The notes: a model not told the origin generated them from the sequence alone. 25,928 bases of DNA from Bacillota bacterium (GCA_023435745.1 JAEZMD010000015.1:1-25928), one strand, 5' to 3'. Shown: positions 1 through 7,320, counted from the first letter of the stretch. Program-made: numbers and translations.

Positions 1-17
1 TTGATGTAATCTGTCAT
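1..17 (-). CDS. 5' end of an unidentified gene running off the left edge
   Basis: On the minus strand an ATG at 17-15 opens a frame reading M-T-D-Y-I before the window ends. A ribosome binding site (GGAAGGA, about 8 nt upstream) precedes it. Only five codons are visible, so no function can be proposed. The well-placed binding site is the only reason to call it. Confidence 0.4.
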
Positions 18-322
18 AACACCATTCCTTCCATTATGTAGTAGATTTATTGTACATAAAATGGTATCATGAATTCAGGTTTATTCGAACAGGCTGGAGC
101 CGCCACGCAGTGGCTTAGTACAACAAAGCATTTGCGTTGACAGGTTACGGCCAAAGCGTTCACAAGACAAGCTTGTTCGCTGGCCTTCACCACATGCCCT
201 CAGCAAGTCGAAGTGTCACTAAGCTTCGGGCACGTCACAAATGCAGACCGTTCTCTGAAAGATGAGGCGTTTACCGCGGTTCAAATGAAAGGCAGAATCT
301 GTACAAGAAGGTGATTTTCTTT
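18..322. other. Structured non-coding stretch, unidentified
   Basis: About 300 bp between two divergent starts with no convincing ORF. Positions 80-290 are richer in G+C than the AT-rich edges and hold several possible stems: GCCAC/GTGGC near 101-113, a GGCCA...TGGCC stem near 148-184, CGAAG/CTTCG near 209-228, and GCATTTG/CAAATGC enclosing much of the segment (about 129 and 239). I recognise no known RNA family, and no clear promoter for either flanking gene. It could be a structured leader of the minus-strand gene, a relic of a mobile element, or an interspersed repeat. Confidence 0.4.
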
Positions 323-781
323 ATGGAACAAGACTTTAGTGAAAAGCTAAAAGACTTTTTTGAGCAGCTTGGACAAAATAGGAAAATGGTTTTGGCTACA
401 TCGCTTGATGATATAGTCAGTGTAAGAATGATGAGCATCATTATACAAAATGGACGTTTCTATTTTCAAACGGATAAAACTTTCCGAAAATATAAGCAGA
501 TAAGTGGGAACGGAAATGTTGCATTATGCATTGATAATGTGCAGATTGAGGGGATATGCAGGGAAATCGGTATCCCGACAAATCACATAGATTTTTGTCA
601 AAAATTCGAGGCAGCTTTCCAAAGTTCTTTTAATGCATATACTAAGTTAAGAAACGAAAGACTTTTCGAAGTCGAGCCAAGATTTATCCAGAGATGGATT
701 TATGAAGATGGAAAGCCGTATGTAGAACGGCTTAACTTAAAAACAAACGCATATCAAAAACAGGCATACATTGGAGAATAA
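323..781 (+). CDS. Pyridoxamine 5'-phosphate oxidase-fold protein
   Basis: A 152-residue cytoplasmic protein resembling the small 'putative PNPOx' split-barrel flavoprotein family, whose members bind FMN or F420 or related cofactors; the substrate is usually unknown. The N-terminal half reads like the family's first strands (KMVLATSLDD, then RMMSIIIQNGRFYFQTD, then VALCIDNVQIEG), with no membrane segment or signal peptide. I chose the ATG at 323 over the GTG at 311 because AAGGTGA at 308-314 lies 8 nt before the ATG and overlaps the GTG. It ends 18 bp from the convergent glycosyltransferase gene, with no obvious terminator between them. It is assigned on fold-level similarity only, so no enzymatic activity is claimed. 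Confidence 0.75.
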   Translation: MEQDFSEKLKDFFEQLGQNRKMVLATSLDDIVSVRMMSIIIQNGRFYFQTDKTFRKYKQISGNGNVALCIDNVQIEGICREIGIPTNHIDFCQKFEAAFQSSFNAYTKLRNERLFEVEPRFIQRWIYEDGKPYVERLNLKTNAYQKQAYIGE

Positions 782-799
782 ATGCCACTCCGATTTTGG

Positions 800-1531
800 C
801 TATGATGCGATCCGGGACCATATAACGCGGATCATGAATCTCGGCAGACTGAGCATCCGGCGGGCGCGCCAGGGTTCTTTATATAATCTGTAAAGCCATT
901 CAAGACCGTTCCGCCTGAAGAAGTCAGGAGCCAGCTTGACTCTGCCGGATATGACATCAATCGCACCGCCCACTCCAATGCATACTTTGACGTTTAATTT
1001 ATCCTTATGATCGGATATCCATTTTTCCTGCTTCGGCGCGCCAAGCGCTACCAACAGAATATCTGCATTGGCGGCATTGATCGTATTGACGATCTCTTCA
1101 TCCTCATCTGCAGTAAAATAGCCGTTTCGGCAGCCTGCTATGACGATGCCGGGGTAGTCGTCAATGATCTTTACCGCAGCTTCCTCCGCGACTCCGGGCT
1201 TCGAACCAAACAGAAAGCACCGCAGACCTTTGGGCGCATATGCTTTAAAGACCTCGCGGATCAGATCTACTCCTGAGACTTTTTCAGGAACACTTCGCCC
1301 CAGAATCTTCGAAGCAAGCACAACACCGGCCCCATCGGCTGTCAGCATATCGGCATTGGTAAGGATGCTTCGTAATTGTGGGTCTCTCCGGGCAACCATG
1401 ATGATTTCCGCATTAGGAGTATATATGGTATGCACGCTGTCTTCCTCAATGAAAGCGCGTATTTTTTCAACCGTTTCACTCATGGTAATACTGTCTACAG
1501 GGATACCGAGGATGTCGGCGGTTTTTCTCAT
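800..1531 (-). CDS. tagA: WecG/TagA/CpsF family glycosyltransferase (GT26)
   Basis: A 243-residue membrane-associated glycosyltransferase. TagA/TarA members transfer N-acetylmannosamine to undecaprenyl-diphosphate-GlcNAc in teichoic-acid linkage-unit synthesis; WecG and CpsF relatives build other surface glycans. Family features: TPNAEI near residue 38, the conserved TADGAGV with the expected catalytic Asp at about 66, FLFGSKPGVAEEA, the sugar-nucleotide-binding ALGAPKQEKWI, GVGGAIDVISG, and a basic C-terminus (RLYKEPWRARRM) expected to contact the membrane. Start: the ATG at 1531 follows AGGAGAT by about 7 nt; a longer reading to 1567 lacks a site. A good SigA promoter lies upstream at 1592-1620. 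No other wall genes are nearby, so the exact acceptor is inferred. Confidence 0.88.
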   Translation of the reverse strand: MRKTADILGIPVDSITMSETVEKIRAFIEEDSVHTIYTPNAEIIMVARRDPQLRSILTNADMLTADGAGVVLASKILGRSVPEKVSGVDLIREVFKAYAPKGLRCFLFGSKPGVAEEAAVKIIDDYPGIVIAGCRNGYFTADEDEEIVNTINAANADILLVALGAPKQEKWISDHKDKLNVKVCIGVGGAIDVISGRVKLAPDFFRRNGLEWLYRLYKEPWRARRMLSLPRFMIRVIWSRIAS

Positions 1532-1591
1532 TGCAGAATCTCCTTTTGTCTTTTGGCTTTGTAACAATCCTGATCAGAAAATTCACTATAA

Positions 1592-1620
1592 ATGATAGTA
1601 TAAGAACGGTTTTTTGTCAA
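1592..1620 (-). promoter_or_regulatory. SigA-type promoter of the tagA-like gene
   Basis: On the minus strand, TTGACA (1620-1615), a 17-nt spacer and TATCAT (1597-1592). The predicted start of transcription is about 55 nt before the glycosyltransferase ATG at 1531. The -35 is a perfect consensus and the -10 matches 4 of 6. Confidence 0.72.
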
Positions 1621-1683
1621 AGCATATAGGCGTTGTGAACAGGGCAAAATGAAGGCATGGTGACGACGGGAGGCGCCGGCAAA

Positions 1684-2580
1684 ATGACCAAAGAGAAATT
1701 CATACAGGGCTCGAAAGAATATTTGTGGATCATCTTAGGTTCGGTGATCACGGGATTTGCCATCAACATATTTCTTGTGCCGCATAAGATAGCGCCGGGC
1801 GGCGTAACGGGTATAGCGACAGTCATTTTTTATCTGAGCGGTGAGATACTGCCGGTGGGCACACTCATGCTGCTGCTGAACATACCGTTGTTTATTTTCG
1901 GTATGAAATTCATAGGTCGGAAATTCATTGTCCGGACACTTTTCAGCACCATTTTCCTGTCTGTCATTGTGGATATTGCAGAACCGCTCACCAACCGGAT
2001 CATTGCCCAATTGGAGCTTGAAAAGCTGGCGTCCGGTCCTGACTATATGCTTTATGCCATATTCGGCGGCTTCTTTATGGGTCTTGGGCTGGGTATGGTT
2101 TTCAAATCAGGAGCAACAACCGGGGGAACGGATCTTGCGGCCAAAATAACGCATCATTTTATCCCTTCACTGACGATGGGTAAGGTGTTATTATTTATTG
2201 ACGGTGCAGTCATAGTGCTCGCGGCAATAGCCTTTAGCAGTTTATTACTGGCGCTCTACTCAATGCTGGCATTGTATATTTCCTCCAAAATCGTCGACGT
2301 CATCTTGGAAGGGGTGAATTTTGCCAAGGTAGTCTACATCATCTCCGACCACGCAGAGGAAATCGCCGACGATATCATGAAGGAGCTTGACAGAGGCGTT
2401 ACAGCGTTGAACGGTACGGGCATGTATACCCGCAGCGACAAAAAGGTATTATTCTGTATTATTCAGCGCGGTGAGCTTCAGGAGCTGAAAACACTTGTGA
2501 AAAAACATGATCCATCTGCTTTTATTATACTCGGAGATGTCACAGAGGTTCTGGGAGAAGGGTTCAGGACATATGAATAG
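1684..2580 (+). CDS. YitT family membrane protein (DUF161 plus DUF2179)
   Basis: A 298-residue integral membrane protein of the YitT/YpjC/YqfU family, which is widespread in Firmicutes and has no settled transport function. It starts with a helix at about 14-35 (LWIILGSVITGFAINIFLVP), followed by four or five more hydrophobic segments up to about residue 205, and the typical GATTGGTDLAAK motif near 148-159. A soluble C-terminal DUF2179 domain (about 212-290) follows. Start: GGGAGG at 1668-1673 is 10 nt before the ATG at 1684, which fits better than the in-frame ATG at 1657. The last base of its TAG stop is the first base of the 74-bp repeat made by the neighbouring insertion, so the gene is intact. 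Confidence 0.88.
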   Translation: MTKEKFIQGSKEYLWIILGSVITGFAINIFLVPHKIAPGGVTGIATVIFYLSGEILPVGTLMLLLNIPLFIFGMKFIGRKFIVRTLFSTIFLSVIVDIAEPLTNRIIAQLELEKLASGPDYMLYAIFGGFFMGLGLGMVFKSGATTGGTDLAAKITHHFIPSLTMGKVLLFIDGAVIVLAAIAFSSLLLALYSMLALYISSKIVDVILEGVNFAKVVYIISDHAEEIADDIMKELDRGVTALNGTGMYTRSDKKVLFCIIQRGELQELKTLVKKHDPSAFIILGDVTEVLGEGFRTYE

Positions 2581-2653
2581 GGAAGTAAAAAAGGGTGAAA
2601 AGAAGTTAGAAGGCTCTTGACATGGATAATCCTTCAGTGCTAGAATGTGTAAA
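2580..2653 (+). repeat. 74-bp direct repeat, left copy (target duplication of the IS1634-like element)
   Basis: Positions 2580-2653 and 4601-4674 are identical over 74 bases and directly abut the two ends of the insertion sequence. They are best read as a target-site duplication. The repeat contains a complete SigA-type promoter (TTGACA at 2617-2622, 18-nt spacer, TAGAAT at 2641-2646). This copy now points into the left end of the element. Confidence 0.93.
2617..2646 (+). promoter_or_regulatory. Duplicated copy of the ribU promoter, now orphaned
   Basis: TTGACA, 18-nt spacer, TAGAAT with an upstream TG (TGCTAGAAT, extended -10). It is identical to the copy at 4638-4667 that serves ribU. Transcription from it would enter the insertion sequence antisense to the transposase and meet the hairpin at 2681-2720 within about 30 nt. 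Confidence 0.7.
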
Positions 2654-2656
2654 CTT

Positions 2657-2670
2657 GTCTTTGACAGTTG
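2657..2670 (+). repeat. Left terminal inverted repeat of the IS1634-like element
   Basis: GTCTTTGACAGTTG, perfectly complementary to 4585-4598. Beyond the 14 bp the two ends remain loosely alike (purine-rich, AAGGAAA-type). Confidence 0.85.
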
Positions 2671-2680
2671 GAGAAAAAGG

Positions 2681-2720
2681 AAAGCTTGGAACCACTTGAA
2701 AATAGGGAGTTCCAAGCTTT
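2681..2720. terminator. Hairpin at the left end of the insertion sequence
   Basis: AAAGCTTGGAAC (2681-2692) pairs perfectly with GTTCCAAGCTTT (2709-2720) around a 16-nt loop. Read on the minus strand it follows the transposase stop by about 30 nt and is trailed by CCTTTTTC, so it can end the transposase mRNA. Read on the plus strand it would block transcription entering from the duplicated promoter. Confidence 0.7.
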
Positions 2721-2750
2721 TGATTTGATTAAGAAAAGTGCGTAATGTTT

Positions 2751-4463
2751 TTAAGTTTTCGTGCTTTTAAATATTTTTTTCATCAGGTTATTGGCAACGA
2801 TCTGATAGTCGGTGCGGAAACCGAAGGCTTCATGCAGATCATCCGTAAAGTCAGTTCTCGTATAGGTCGGTATATAACCCTCGCCGTTTACCTCCAAAAA
2901 GTTCAAGCACCTCAATCCGTTGACGATTTCATGGCATGTGTATTTGTCTCCTAGCTTCTTTTCAAGGAGTCTGTAGACAACAAGTGCAATGAAGCATGTC
3001 ATGAAATGTGCCAATATCCGCTCATCCCGGCTCAGGTATACCGGCCTTGCCTTGAATTCGCTCTTCATTATCCGGAAACACTCTTCGATTTCCCAGCGTC
3101 TCCTATTTACTTGGATGATTGTAGATGCATCATCTTCAAGGTTCGTACACACAGCATAGAAGCCATCGAATGCAGCCTCTTTCGAAATGAGATCGGTATC
3201 GATGTTGTACGTTTTGCGTTCAGCTACCTCTCCATCGGCGGTGAAGTGTTTTTTAACAATAAATCTTTTAAAATCGTTGGGGTTAAATTTTTTTAACTTA
3301 ATGGATCCGGATACAATTGCTTTTTGCGCCCGCTCCACTTGGTTGCTCCGGATGTTTCTTTGGTAGTCTCGGTATTTGATGGAGTATGTAACAATGAGCT
3401 TTTGCTCAAGCCCATTTTCCTTGATCCAGCGTTCCTTATGAAATACGGCATCCTTGTATTTTGTTTCATCCAACGAGGTGAGGTCATAGGTTGTTTTGCT
3501 GCCACTAAGACTCCAGTTTTGTGGGTCGAGAGCCCATTTTTTTAAATGTGCTTTCAGCTTCTTGATGGACTGAGTTGTGATAAATGCTCTTCCGCCTATG
3601 TTGTTGTATTTCCTGTTGGCATTGGATGCAAGCCCTGCATCGGTGCATACAACAAACTTAGAGAGTTCGAAATCAGAAAGGATTTTTTGCTCTAGTGGCT
3701 TTAGTGTGAGTTGTTCATTTGTATTTCCCTGGTTAATACTGAAAGCAAGGGGAATACCGTCTCCGTCCATGAACAAGCCCATCTGCACGATGGGGTTCGG
3801 CTTGTGGTCTTTTCCGTGACCGTATTGCTTATTCCCTTCTTCCTGCTCAATTTCAAAGAAGTAGTCGGTGCAGTCATAGTAGAGTACGCCTGTATTTCTC
3901 TTGGAAACTTTTAAGCTGTTGTTATACAAGGATGATTGTATGTAATCGGCTTCCTTGGCAAAGACCTCAAGAGCCCTGTATATATGCTGGAGTTTAAAGT
4001 CAGGCTGTTCGATGAACTGCTTGGAAAGTTCAAAGGTCGCACGCTTCGAAGATGGGTAGATAATTCTTGAGTAGATTAAGCGCGAGAGTATCGAATCGAG
4101 GTTAAAGGTGAATTTATACTTTTGGGAAATTTCTTTGCAGAGCTTGTTGAGCTTTAGTTCATGGTATATCTGCTGTAGGAAAAGGTATCCACCGTTAAAG
4201 GAGCGCTGTTCGTCTTTGGCGATTACCTTAGAGGGTGAATGCTTGACGATGACGTCCCTGCTTTCGTCCTTTTCTCTTTGGTTAAGCTCATCGATGTACT
4301 TTTTTGCCCACTCGATGGGATCTTGACCATTTAGCGTTTTACTCAATTCAGCAACTGTGCCGAGTTTTTCTACAATTTTTGTATGCTCTTTTCCGTTAGT
4401 ATATGTTGTTTTAATAACATAAAGTGACGCTGAGTTTTTAGATCTAGAAATTTGTAATCTCAT
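2751..4463 (-). CDS. IS1634-family DDE transposase
   Basis: A 570-residue cut-and-paste type transposase with an RNase H-like core. Candidate catalytic residues: Asp at about 197-200 in YYDCTDYFFE, Asp275 in VVCTDAGLAS, and Glu460 in the block RRRWEIEECFRIMK, where R456-x3-E460-x6-K467 matches the IS4-superfamily YREK signature. The N-terminus (LYVIKTTYTNGKEHTKIVEK) is typical of the IS1634 group. Full length, with no frameshift or stop. GGAGG lies about 9 nt before the ATG at 4463. The element sits between yitT and the ribU promoter region, reading towards yitT. It is probably still functional, judging from the intact frame and ends. Confidence 0.93.
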   Translation of the reverse strand: MRLQISRSKNSASLYVIKTTYTNGKEHTKIVEKLGTVAELSKTLNGQDPIEWAKKYIDELNQREKDESRDVIVKHSPSKVIAKDEQRSFNGGYLFLQQIYHELKLNKLCKEISQKYKFTFNLDSILSRLIYSRIIYPSSKRATFELSKQFIEQPDFKLQHIYRALEVFAKEADYIQSSLYNNSLKVSKRNTGVLYYDCTDYFFEIEQEEGNKQYGHGKDHKPNPIVQMGLFMDGDGIPLAFSINQGNTNEQLTLKPLEQKILSDFELSKFVVCTDAGLASNANRKYNNIGGRAFITTQSIKKLKAHLKKWALDPQNWSLSGSKTTYDLTSLDETKYKDAVFHKERWIKENGLEQKLIVTYSIKYRDYQRNIRSNQVERAQKAIVSGSIKLKKFNPNDFKRFIVKKHFTADGEVAERKTYNIDTDLISKEAAFDGFYAVCTNLEDDASTIIQVNRRRWEIEECFRIMKSEFKARPVYLSRDERILAHFMTCFIALVVYRLLEKKLGDKYTCHEIVNGLRCLNFLEVNGEGYIPTYTRTDFTDDLHEAFGFRTDYQIVANNLMKKIFKSTKT

Positions 4464-4488
4464 AACTAAATTCCTCCAGACACCTTAT

Positions 4489-4517
4489 ATTATAACATAT
4501 AACGCAAAACTACGCAA
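4489..4517 (-). promoter_or_regulatory. Transposase promoter
   Basis: Minus strand: TTGCGT (4517-4512), 17-nt spacer, TATAAT (4494-4489). The -10 is perfect and the -35 weak (TTG only), consistent with a modest level of transposase expression. Confidence 0.55.
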
Positions 4518-4584
4518 GCATAATATTCAAAAATTGACAAAAAAATAAGCCCAGGTCAAGGCTTTCAGGGATTTTTTCCTTATT

Positions 4585-4598
4585 CAACTGTCAAAGAC
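4585..4598 (-). repeat. Right terminal inverted repeat of the IS1634-like element
   Basis: Complement of GTCTTTGACAGTTG at 2657-2670. It lies two bases inside the start of the right 74-bp repeat. Confidence 0.85.
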
Positions 4599-4600
4599 CC

Positions 4601-4674
4601 GGGAAGTAAAAAAGGGTGAAAAGAAGTTAGAAGGCTCTTGACATGGATAATCCTTCAGTGCTAGAATGTGTAAA
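4601..4674 (+). repeat. 74-bp direct repeat, right copy (carries the active ribU promoter)
   Basis: Identical to 2580-2653. It starts immediately after the right end of the insertion sequence. It ends about 7 nt after the TAGAAT -10 box, that is, at the predicted transcription start of the riboswitch-ribU unit. Confidence 0.93.
4638..4667 (+). promoter_or_regulatory. ribU promoter
   Basis: TTGACA at 4638-4643, 18-nt spacer, TAGAAT at 4662-4667 with an extended -10 TG. The FMN aptamer begins about 14 nt after the predicted start site, which is the normal arrangement for a riboswitch leader. Confidence 0.82.
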
Positions 4675-4687
4675 GAAATTGAATATA

Positions 4688-4805
4688 ATCTTCAGGGCAG
4701 GGTGAAAGTCCCTACCGGCGGTAATGCGATAAAACGTTAGCCCGCGAGCGAAAGCCGATCAGGTGTGATTCCTGAGCCGACAGTAAAGTCTGGATGAAAG
4801 AAGAT
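4688..4805 (+). ncRNA. FMN riboswitch aptamer (RFN element)
   Basis: The conserved RFN blocks appear in order: AGGGCAGGGTGAAAGTCCC, TACCGGCGGTAAT, AGCCCGCGAGCG, GATCAGGTGTGATTCCTGA, GCCGACAGTAAAGTCTGGAT and GAAAGAAGAT. The P1 helix is ATCTTC (4688-4693) with GAAGAT (4800-4805). It binds FMN and lowers expression of the downstream riboflavin transporter when flavin is plentiful. A terminator at 4834-4860 forms the expression platform. Confidence 0.97.
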
Positions 4806-4833
4806 GACGTACGATGAGCTCGTATGGTGTGTT

Positions 4834-4860
4834 CCCTGGGATTATATTCCGGGGTTTTTT
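4834..4860 (+). terminator. Riboswitch-controlled intrinsic terminator
   Basis: CCCTGGGA (4834-4841) pairs with TTCCGGGG (4847-4854) through two or three G-U pairs, with a short TTATA loop and a run of six T at 4855-4860. It lies 29 nt after the aptamer and 40 nt before ribU, the layout of a transcription-attenuating FMN switch. Confidence 0.85.
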
Positions 4861-4899
4861 ATTTGTTATTCTTAATTTATTTTGAGGAGGTTACGCACG

Positions 4900-5445
4900 A
4901 TGAAATTCAGCGTAAAAAAATTGGTCACAATGGCAGTATTGGCAGCACTTTCAATTGTTCTGATGATGTTTATCAAGTTTCCCATCATTCCGGCGGTGCC
5001 CGACTTGATCTATGAACCGGCCGATGTGCCGATACTGATCGGAACGTTCCTATTTGGCCCTTTATCCGGCCTTCTGATCACAGTTGTTGTTTCGGTGATC
5101 CAGGCATTTACAACTCCCAACGGCAACGGGCTGGTCGGTTTTTTCATGCATGTAGCTGCCACAGGAACCTTTGTCATAACGGCAGGTCTGATCTACAGGA
5201 AATTCCACAAGATCAGCGGAGCGATCATTGCTCTTATTGCAGGTACGCTGGCGATGACAGCTATCATGATTCCTGTCAACCTGATTATTATGCCCAGATT
5301 TTACAGTATACCTATAGATGTGGTAAAAGGCTTGCTCATCCCTGGCATTATCCCTTTTAACCTGATCAAGGCTGGTCTGAATTCGGCGCTGACGTTTGTC
5401 ATATATAAAAGAATCAGTAAAATCGTTCATAAGCTGGCGGAATGA
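4900..5445 (+). CDS. ribU: Riboflavin ECF transporter substrate-binding subunit RibU
   Basis: A 181-residue membrane protein that captures riboflavin and works with a shared energizing module (EcfA, EcfA', EcfT) encoded elsewhere. It has about six hydrophobic helices. Typical S-component features are the N-terminal KKLVTMAVLAALSIVLM segment, the DLIYEPADVPILIGTFLFGP region contributing to the vitamin site, and the conserved NLIKAGLNSALTFVIYK end. The FMN riboswitch immediately upstream makes riboflavin specificity very likely. Start: GAGGAGG at 4884-4890 is 9 nt before the ATG at 4900. No riboflavin synthesis genes lie nearby, so this is a stand-alone uptake locus. Confidence 0.95.
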   Translation: MKFSVKKLVTMAVLAALSIVLMMFIKFPIIPAVPDLIYEPADVPILIGTFLFGPLSGLLITVVVSVIQAFTTPNGNGLVGFFMHVAATGTFVITAGLIYRKFHKISGAIIALIAGTLAMTAIMIPVNLIIMPRFYSIPIDVVKGLLIPGIIPFNLIKAGLNSALTFVIYKRISKIVHKLAE

Positions 5446-5503
5446 TGACATTTATCTATGCTGATAATGACAAAAAATCCATAATAATAGTGACAAAGAG
5501 TTA

Positions 5504-5532
5504 TTGACAATACTCCATTATTGTACTAGAAT
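5504..5532 (+). promoter_or_regulatory. SigA promoter of the small DNA-binding protein gene
   Basis: TTGACA (5504-5509), 17-nt spacer, TAGAAT (5527-5532). This is close to consensus. It leaves a leader of about 118 nt before the ATG at 5658, longer than needed. I see no recognised riboswitch in the leader. Confidence 0.8.
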
Positions 5533-5657
5533 TAAATAAAATTGTTATAAATTACCTATAAAGCATACAGACTGTAGGTTTTTAGGACGATAAACTTGAT
5601 CTTCTTGTGAAAGGGTAGATGCTGTTCCCGGAAGGTAAGTAATGGAGGAGACGTAAA

Positions 5658-5867
5658 ATGGAAGTAAACAGGAGTAAGGTGCATGAACTAATGAAAACCA
5701 ATTGTGCAGGAAATTACAACCGGTTCGCAAGGGAACTGGGCGTCGACCCGTCGCATCTATACAGGTATCTGACTACCGGTGTTGGCGGAGGCAAAAAAAT
5801 TCTGATGTCCGTTATGAAGTACTGCAAGCTGAATGGATTGGAATTCGAAGATTATATTAACATTTAA
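5658..5867 (+). CDS. Small helix-turn-helix DNA-binding protein
   Basis: A 69-residue protein with a single XRE/Cro-like domain. The stretch NYNRFARELGVDPSHLYRYL (about 20-39) reads as the helix-turn-helix, and the rest (GGGKKILMSVMKYCKLNGLE) packs as the later helices of the fold. It has no effector domain, so it may act as a simple repressor or accessory factor; its targets are unknown. GGAGGAG about 7 nt upstream supports the ATG at 5658. It has a strong promoter of its own and stops 4 bp from the convergent acetyltransferase gene, with no terminator seen between them. Confidence 0.7.
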   Translation: MEVNRSKVHELMKTNCAGNYNRFARELGVDPSHLYRYLTTGVGGGKKILMSVMKYCKLNGLEFEDYINI

Positions 5868-5871
5868 CACC

Positions 5872-6351
5872 TCAGGAATACTCTTTGATCATAAGCGCTC
5901 TGATATAGCCCCTGTCCTTTGTTGTGGAGTCGATGTAGAAGCCTCTGCCGTAATAAAACCGCACCAGATCGCGATATTTTGAGGCGGTATGAAGGCAGAC
6001 GCTCTTAACGCCTCTGGCTGTGAGCAGCTTATCTACCAAATTCATCAATGATTTGCCAATACCGATATTATGATAACTGAGCCTGACGCCGAATCTGCTT
6101 AGATAGGCCGTGTTGTCAGGCATCAGTTTAATTCTTAAGCTGCCGACCGCAACATTATCAATAATAGCAATATAGACCTCCTGTGTCCGTATTGCCTCAG
6201 CGATGTCCTCGACCGATTCCAGAAGGGCCTCCATCGAACCGGTCAGACAGGCATCCTTCATATACCTTGAGAAGGATTCCTGCATTATGTCATGAATGGC
6301 CGGTGCGTCCGCCGGTTCGGCTTTTCTGATTGTAAATGAATAATCTACCAT
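5872..6351 (-). CDS. GNAT family N-acetyltransferase
   Basis: A 159-residue single-domain acetyltransferase using acetyl-CoA. The fold is visible from FTIRKAEPADAPAI at the N-terminus, through the acetyl-CoA loop HNIGIGKSLM (H-x-x-G-x-G, with His where Arg/Gln is usual) at about 103, to the late FYYGRGFYIDS motif. It is the last gene of the arginine cluster, 31 bp after argF, so it is probably co-transcribed. It lacks the RxLLxRS-type motif I associate with short N-acetylglutamate synthases, so a role in arginine synthesis is only a possibility suggested by position. Its substrate is unknown. The spacing between AGGTGG and the ATG is short. Confidence 0.82.
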   Translation of the reverse strand: MVDYSFTIRKAEPADAPAIHDIMQESFSRYMKDACLTGSMEALLESVEDIAEAIRTQEVYIAIIDNVAVGSLRIKLMPDNTAYLSRFGVRLSYHNIGIGKSLMNLVDKLLTARGVKSVCLHTASKYRDLVRFYYGRGFYIDSTTKDRGYIRALMIKEYS

Positions 6352-6382
6352 AATCCACCTGCTTTGAAAGTTCTGTTTATTG

Positions 6383-7297
6383 TCACATCAATGTTGCCAT
6401 AATGGCCTTCTGCACATGCAGCCTGTTTTCGGCTTCTTCAAACACATTTGAGTTTGGCCCGTCAATAATGGCCTCTGTCACTTCCAGCCCTCTGTAGGCA
6501 GGCAGGCAGTGCAGGAACATGGCGTCCTTTTTTGCTTTTGAAAATAGTTTTTCATTGACCTGATAGGGCATAAATATTTTAACCCGCATTTCCTTTTCAT
6601 CTTCCTGACCCATGCTGACCCAAGTGTCGGTATAAATGACGTCTGCATCTTTTGCTGCCTCCTCCGGGTCGGCTGTGATCACAACCTTGCTGCCGGACTT
6701 TTTGGCAGCCAGTCTGGCCTGGTCGATGATAGTGCCGTCGCAGCCATACCCTTCCGGAGTCGCCACATAAATGTCAACACCTGTCTTTGCACAGCCGTGC
6801 AGCAGTGAATTTGCCACATTGTTCCCATCGCCGACATAGGCCAGCTTCAAGCCTTCCAGTTTCCCCTTTTTCTCATAGACGGTGAAGAGATCCGCAAGGA
6901 TCTGGCAGGGATGCATCAGGTCTGTCAGTCCGTTAATGACCGGAATGGAGCCAAATCTGGCAAGATCCTTTACATCGCTGTGCTTAAAGGTTCTTATCAT
7001 AATACCGTTCACATAGTGGGACAGAACCTGTGCGGTATCATGTATTGTTTCGCCTCTTCCAAGCTGGATGTCGCTGGAGCTCAGGAACATGGGGTAACCT
7101 CCGAGCTGATACATGCCTACCTCAAAGGATACTCTTGTTCTGGTCGAGGATTTGGAAAATATCATACCAAGTGTTTTACCCTTGAGCAAATGGTGCTCGA
7201 CACCTGCCTTAAGCTTTTTTTTCAATTCAGCGGCCAGTGTGAACAGACCTTGGATTTCCTCATATGATACGTCATTTAGATCAATCAAATGCTTCAT
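6383..7297 (-). CDS. argF: Ornithine carbamoyltransferase
   Basis: A 304-residue cytoplasmic enzyme that makes citrulline from ornithine and carbamoyl phosphate. The carbamoyl-phosphate loop SKSSTRTR (48-55), the HPCQ motif in LMHPCQILADL, the ornithine-binding segment around DTWVSMGQE, and FLHCLPAYRG with the catalytic Cys are all present. Length is normal for the family. The ATG at 7297 follows AAGGAG by about 9 nt. It lies 23 bp after carB in the argD-carAB-argF unit, so carbamoyl phosphate is made and used by products of the same transcript. Confidence 0.97.
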   Translation of the reverse strand: MKHLIDLNDVSYEEIQGLFTLAAELKKKLKAGVEHHLLKGKTLGMIFSKSSTRTRVSFEVGMYQLGGYPMFLSSSDIQLGRGETIHDTAQVLSHYVNGIMIRTFKHSDVKDLARFGSIPVINGLTDLMHPCQILADLFTVYEKKGKLEGLKLAYVGDGNNVANSLLHGCAKTGVDIYVATPEGYGCDGTIIDQARLAAKKSGSKVVITADPEEAAKDADVIYTDTWVSMGQEDEKEMRVKIFMPYQVNEKLFSKAKKDAMFLHCLPAYRGLEVTEAIIDGPNSNVFEEAENRLHVQKAIMATLM

Positions 7298-7320
7298 TAT
7301 TTTAACTCCTTCACTTTTCT

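Larger units (their letters stand above)
2654..4600 (-). mobile_element. Complete IS1634-family insertion sequence
   Basis: About 1947 bp between the two copies of the 74-bp repeat. The termini carry a perfect 14-bp inverted repeat, GTCTTTGACAGTTG at 2657-2670 and its complement at 4585-4598, with a few less-matched bases outside it. It encodes one intact transposase on the minus strand with its own promoter, and has a bidirectional-looking hairpin just inside the left end. IS1634 of Mycoplasma mycoides is known for unusually long, variable target duplications, which agrees with the 74-bp repeat here. The exact terminal base is uncertain by one or two positions. Confidence 0.92.
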
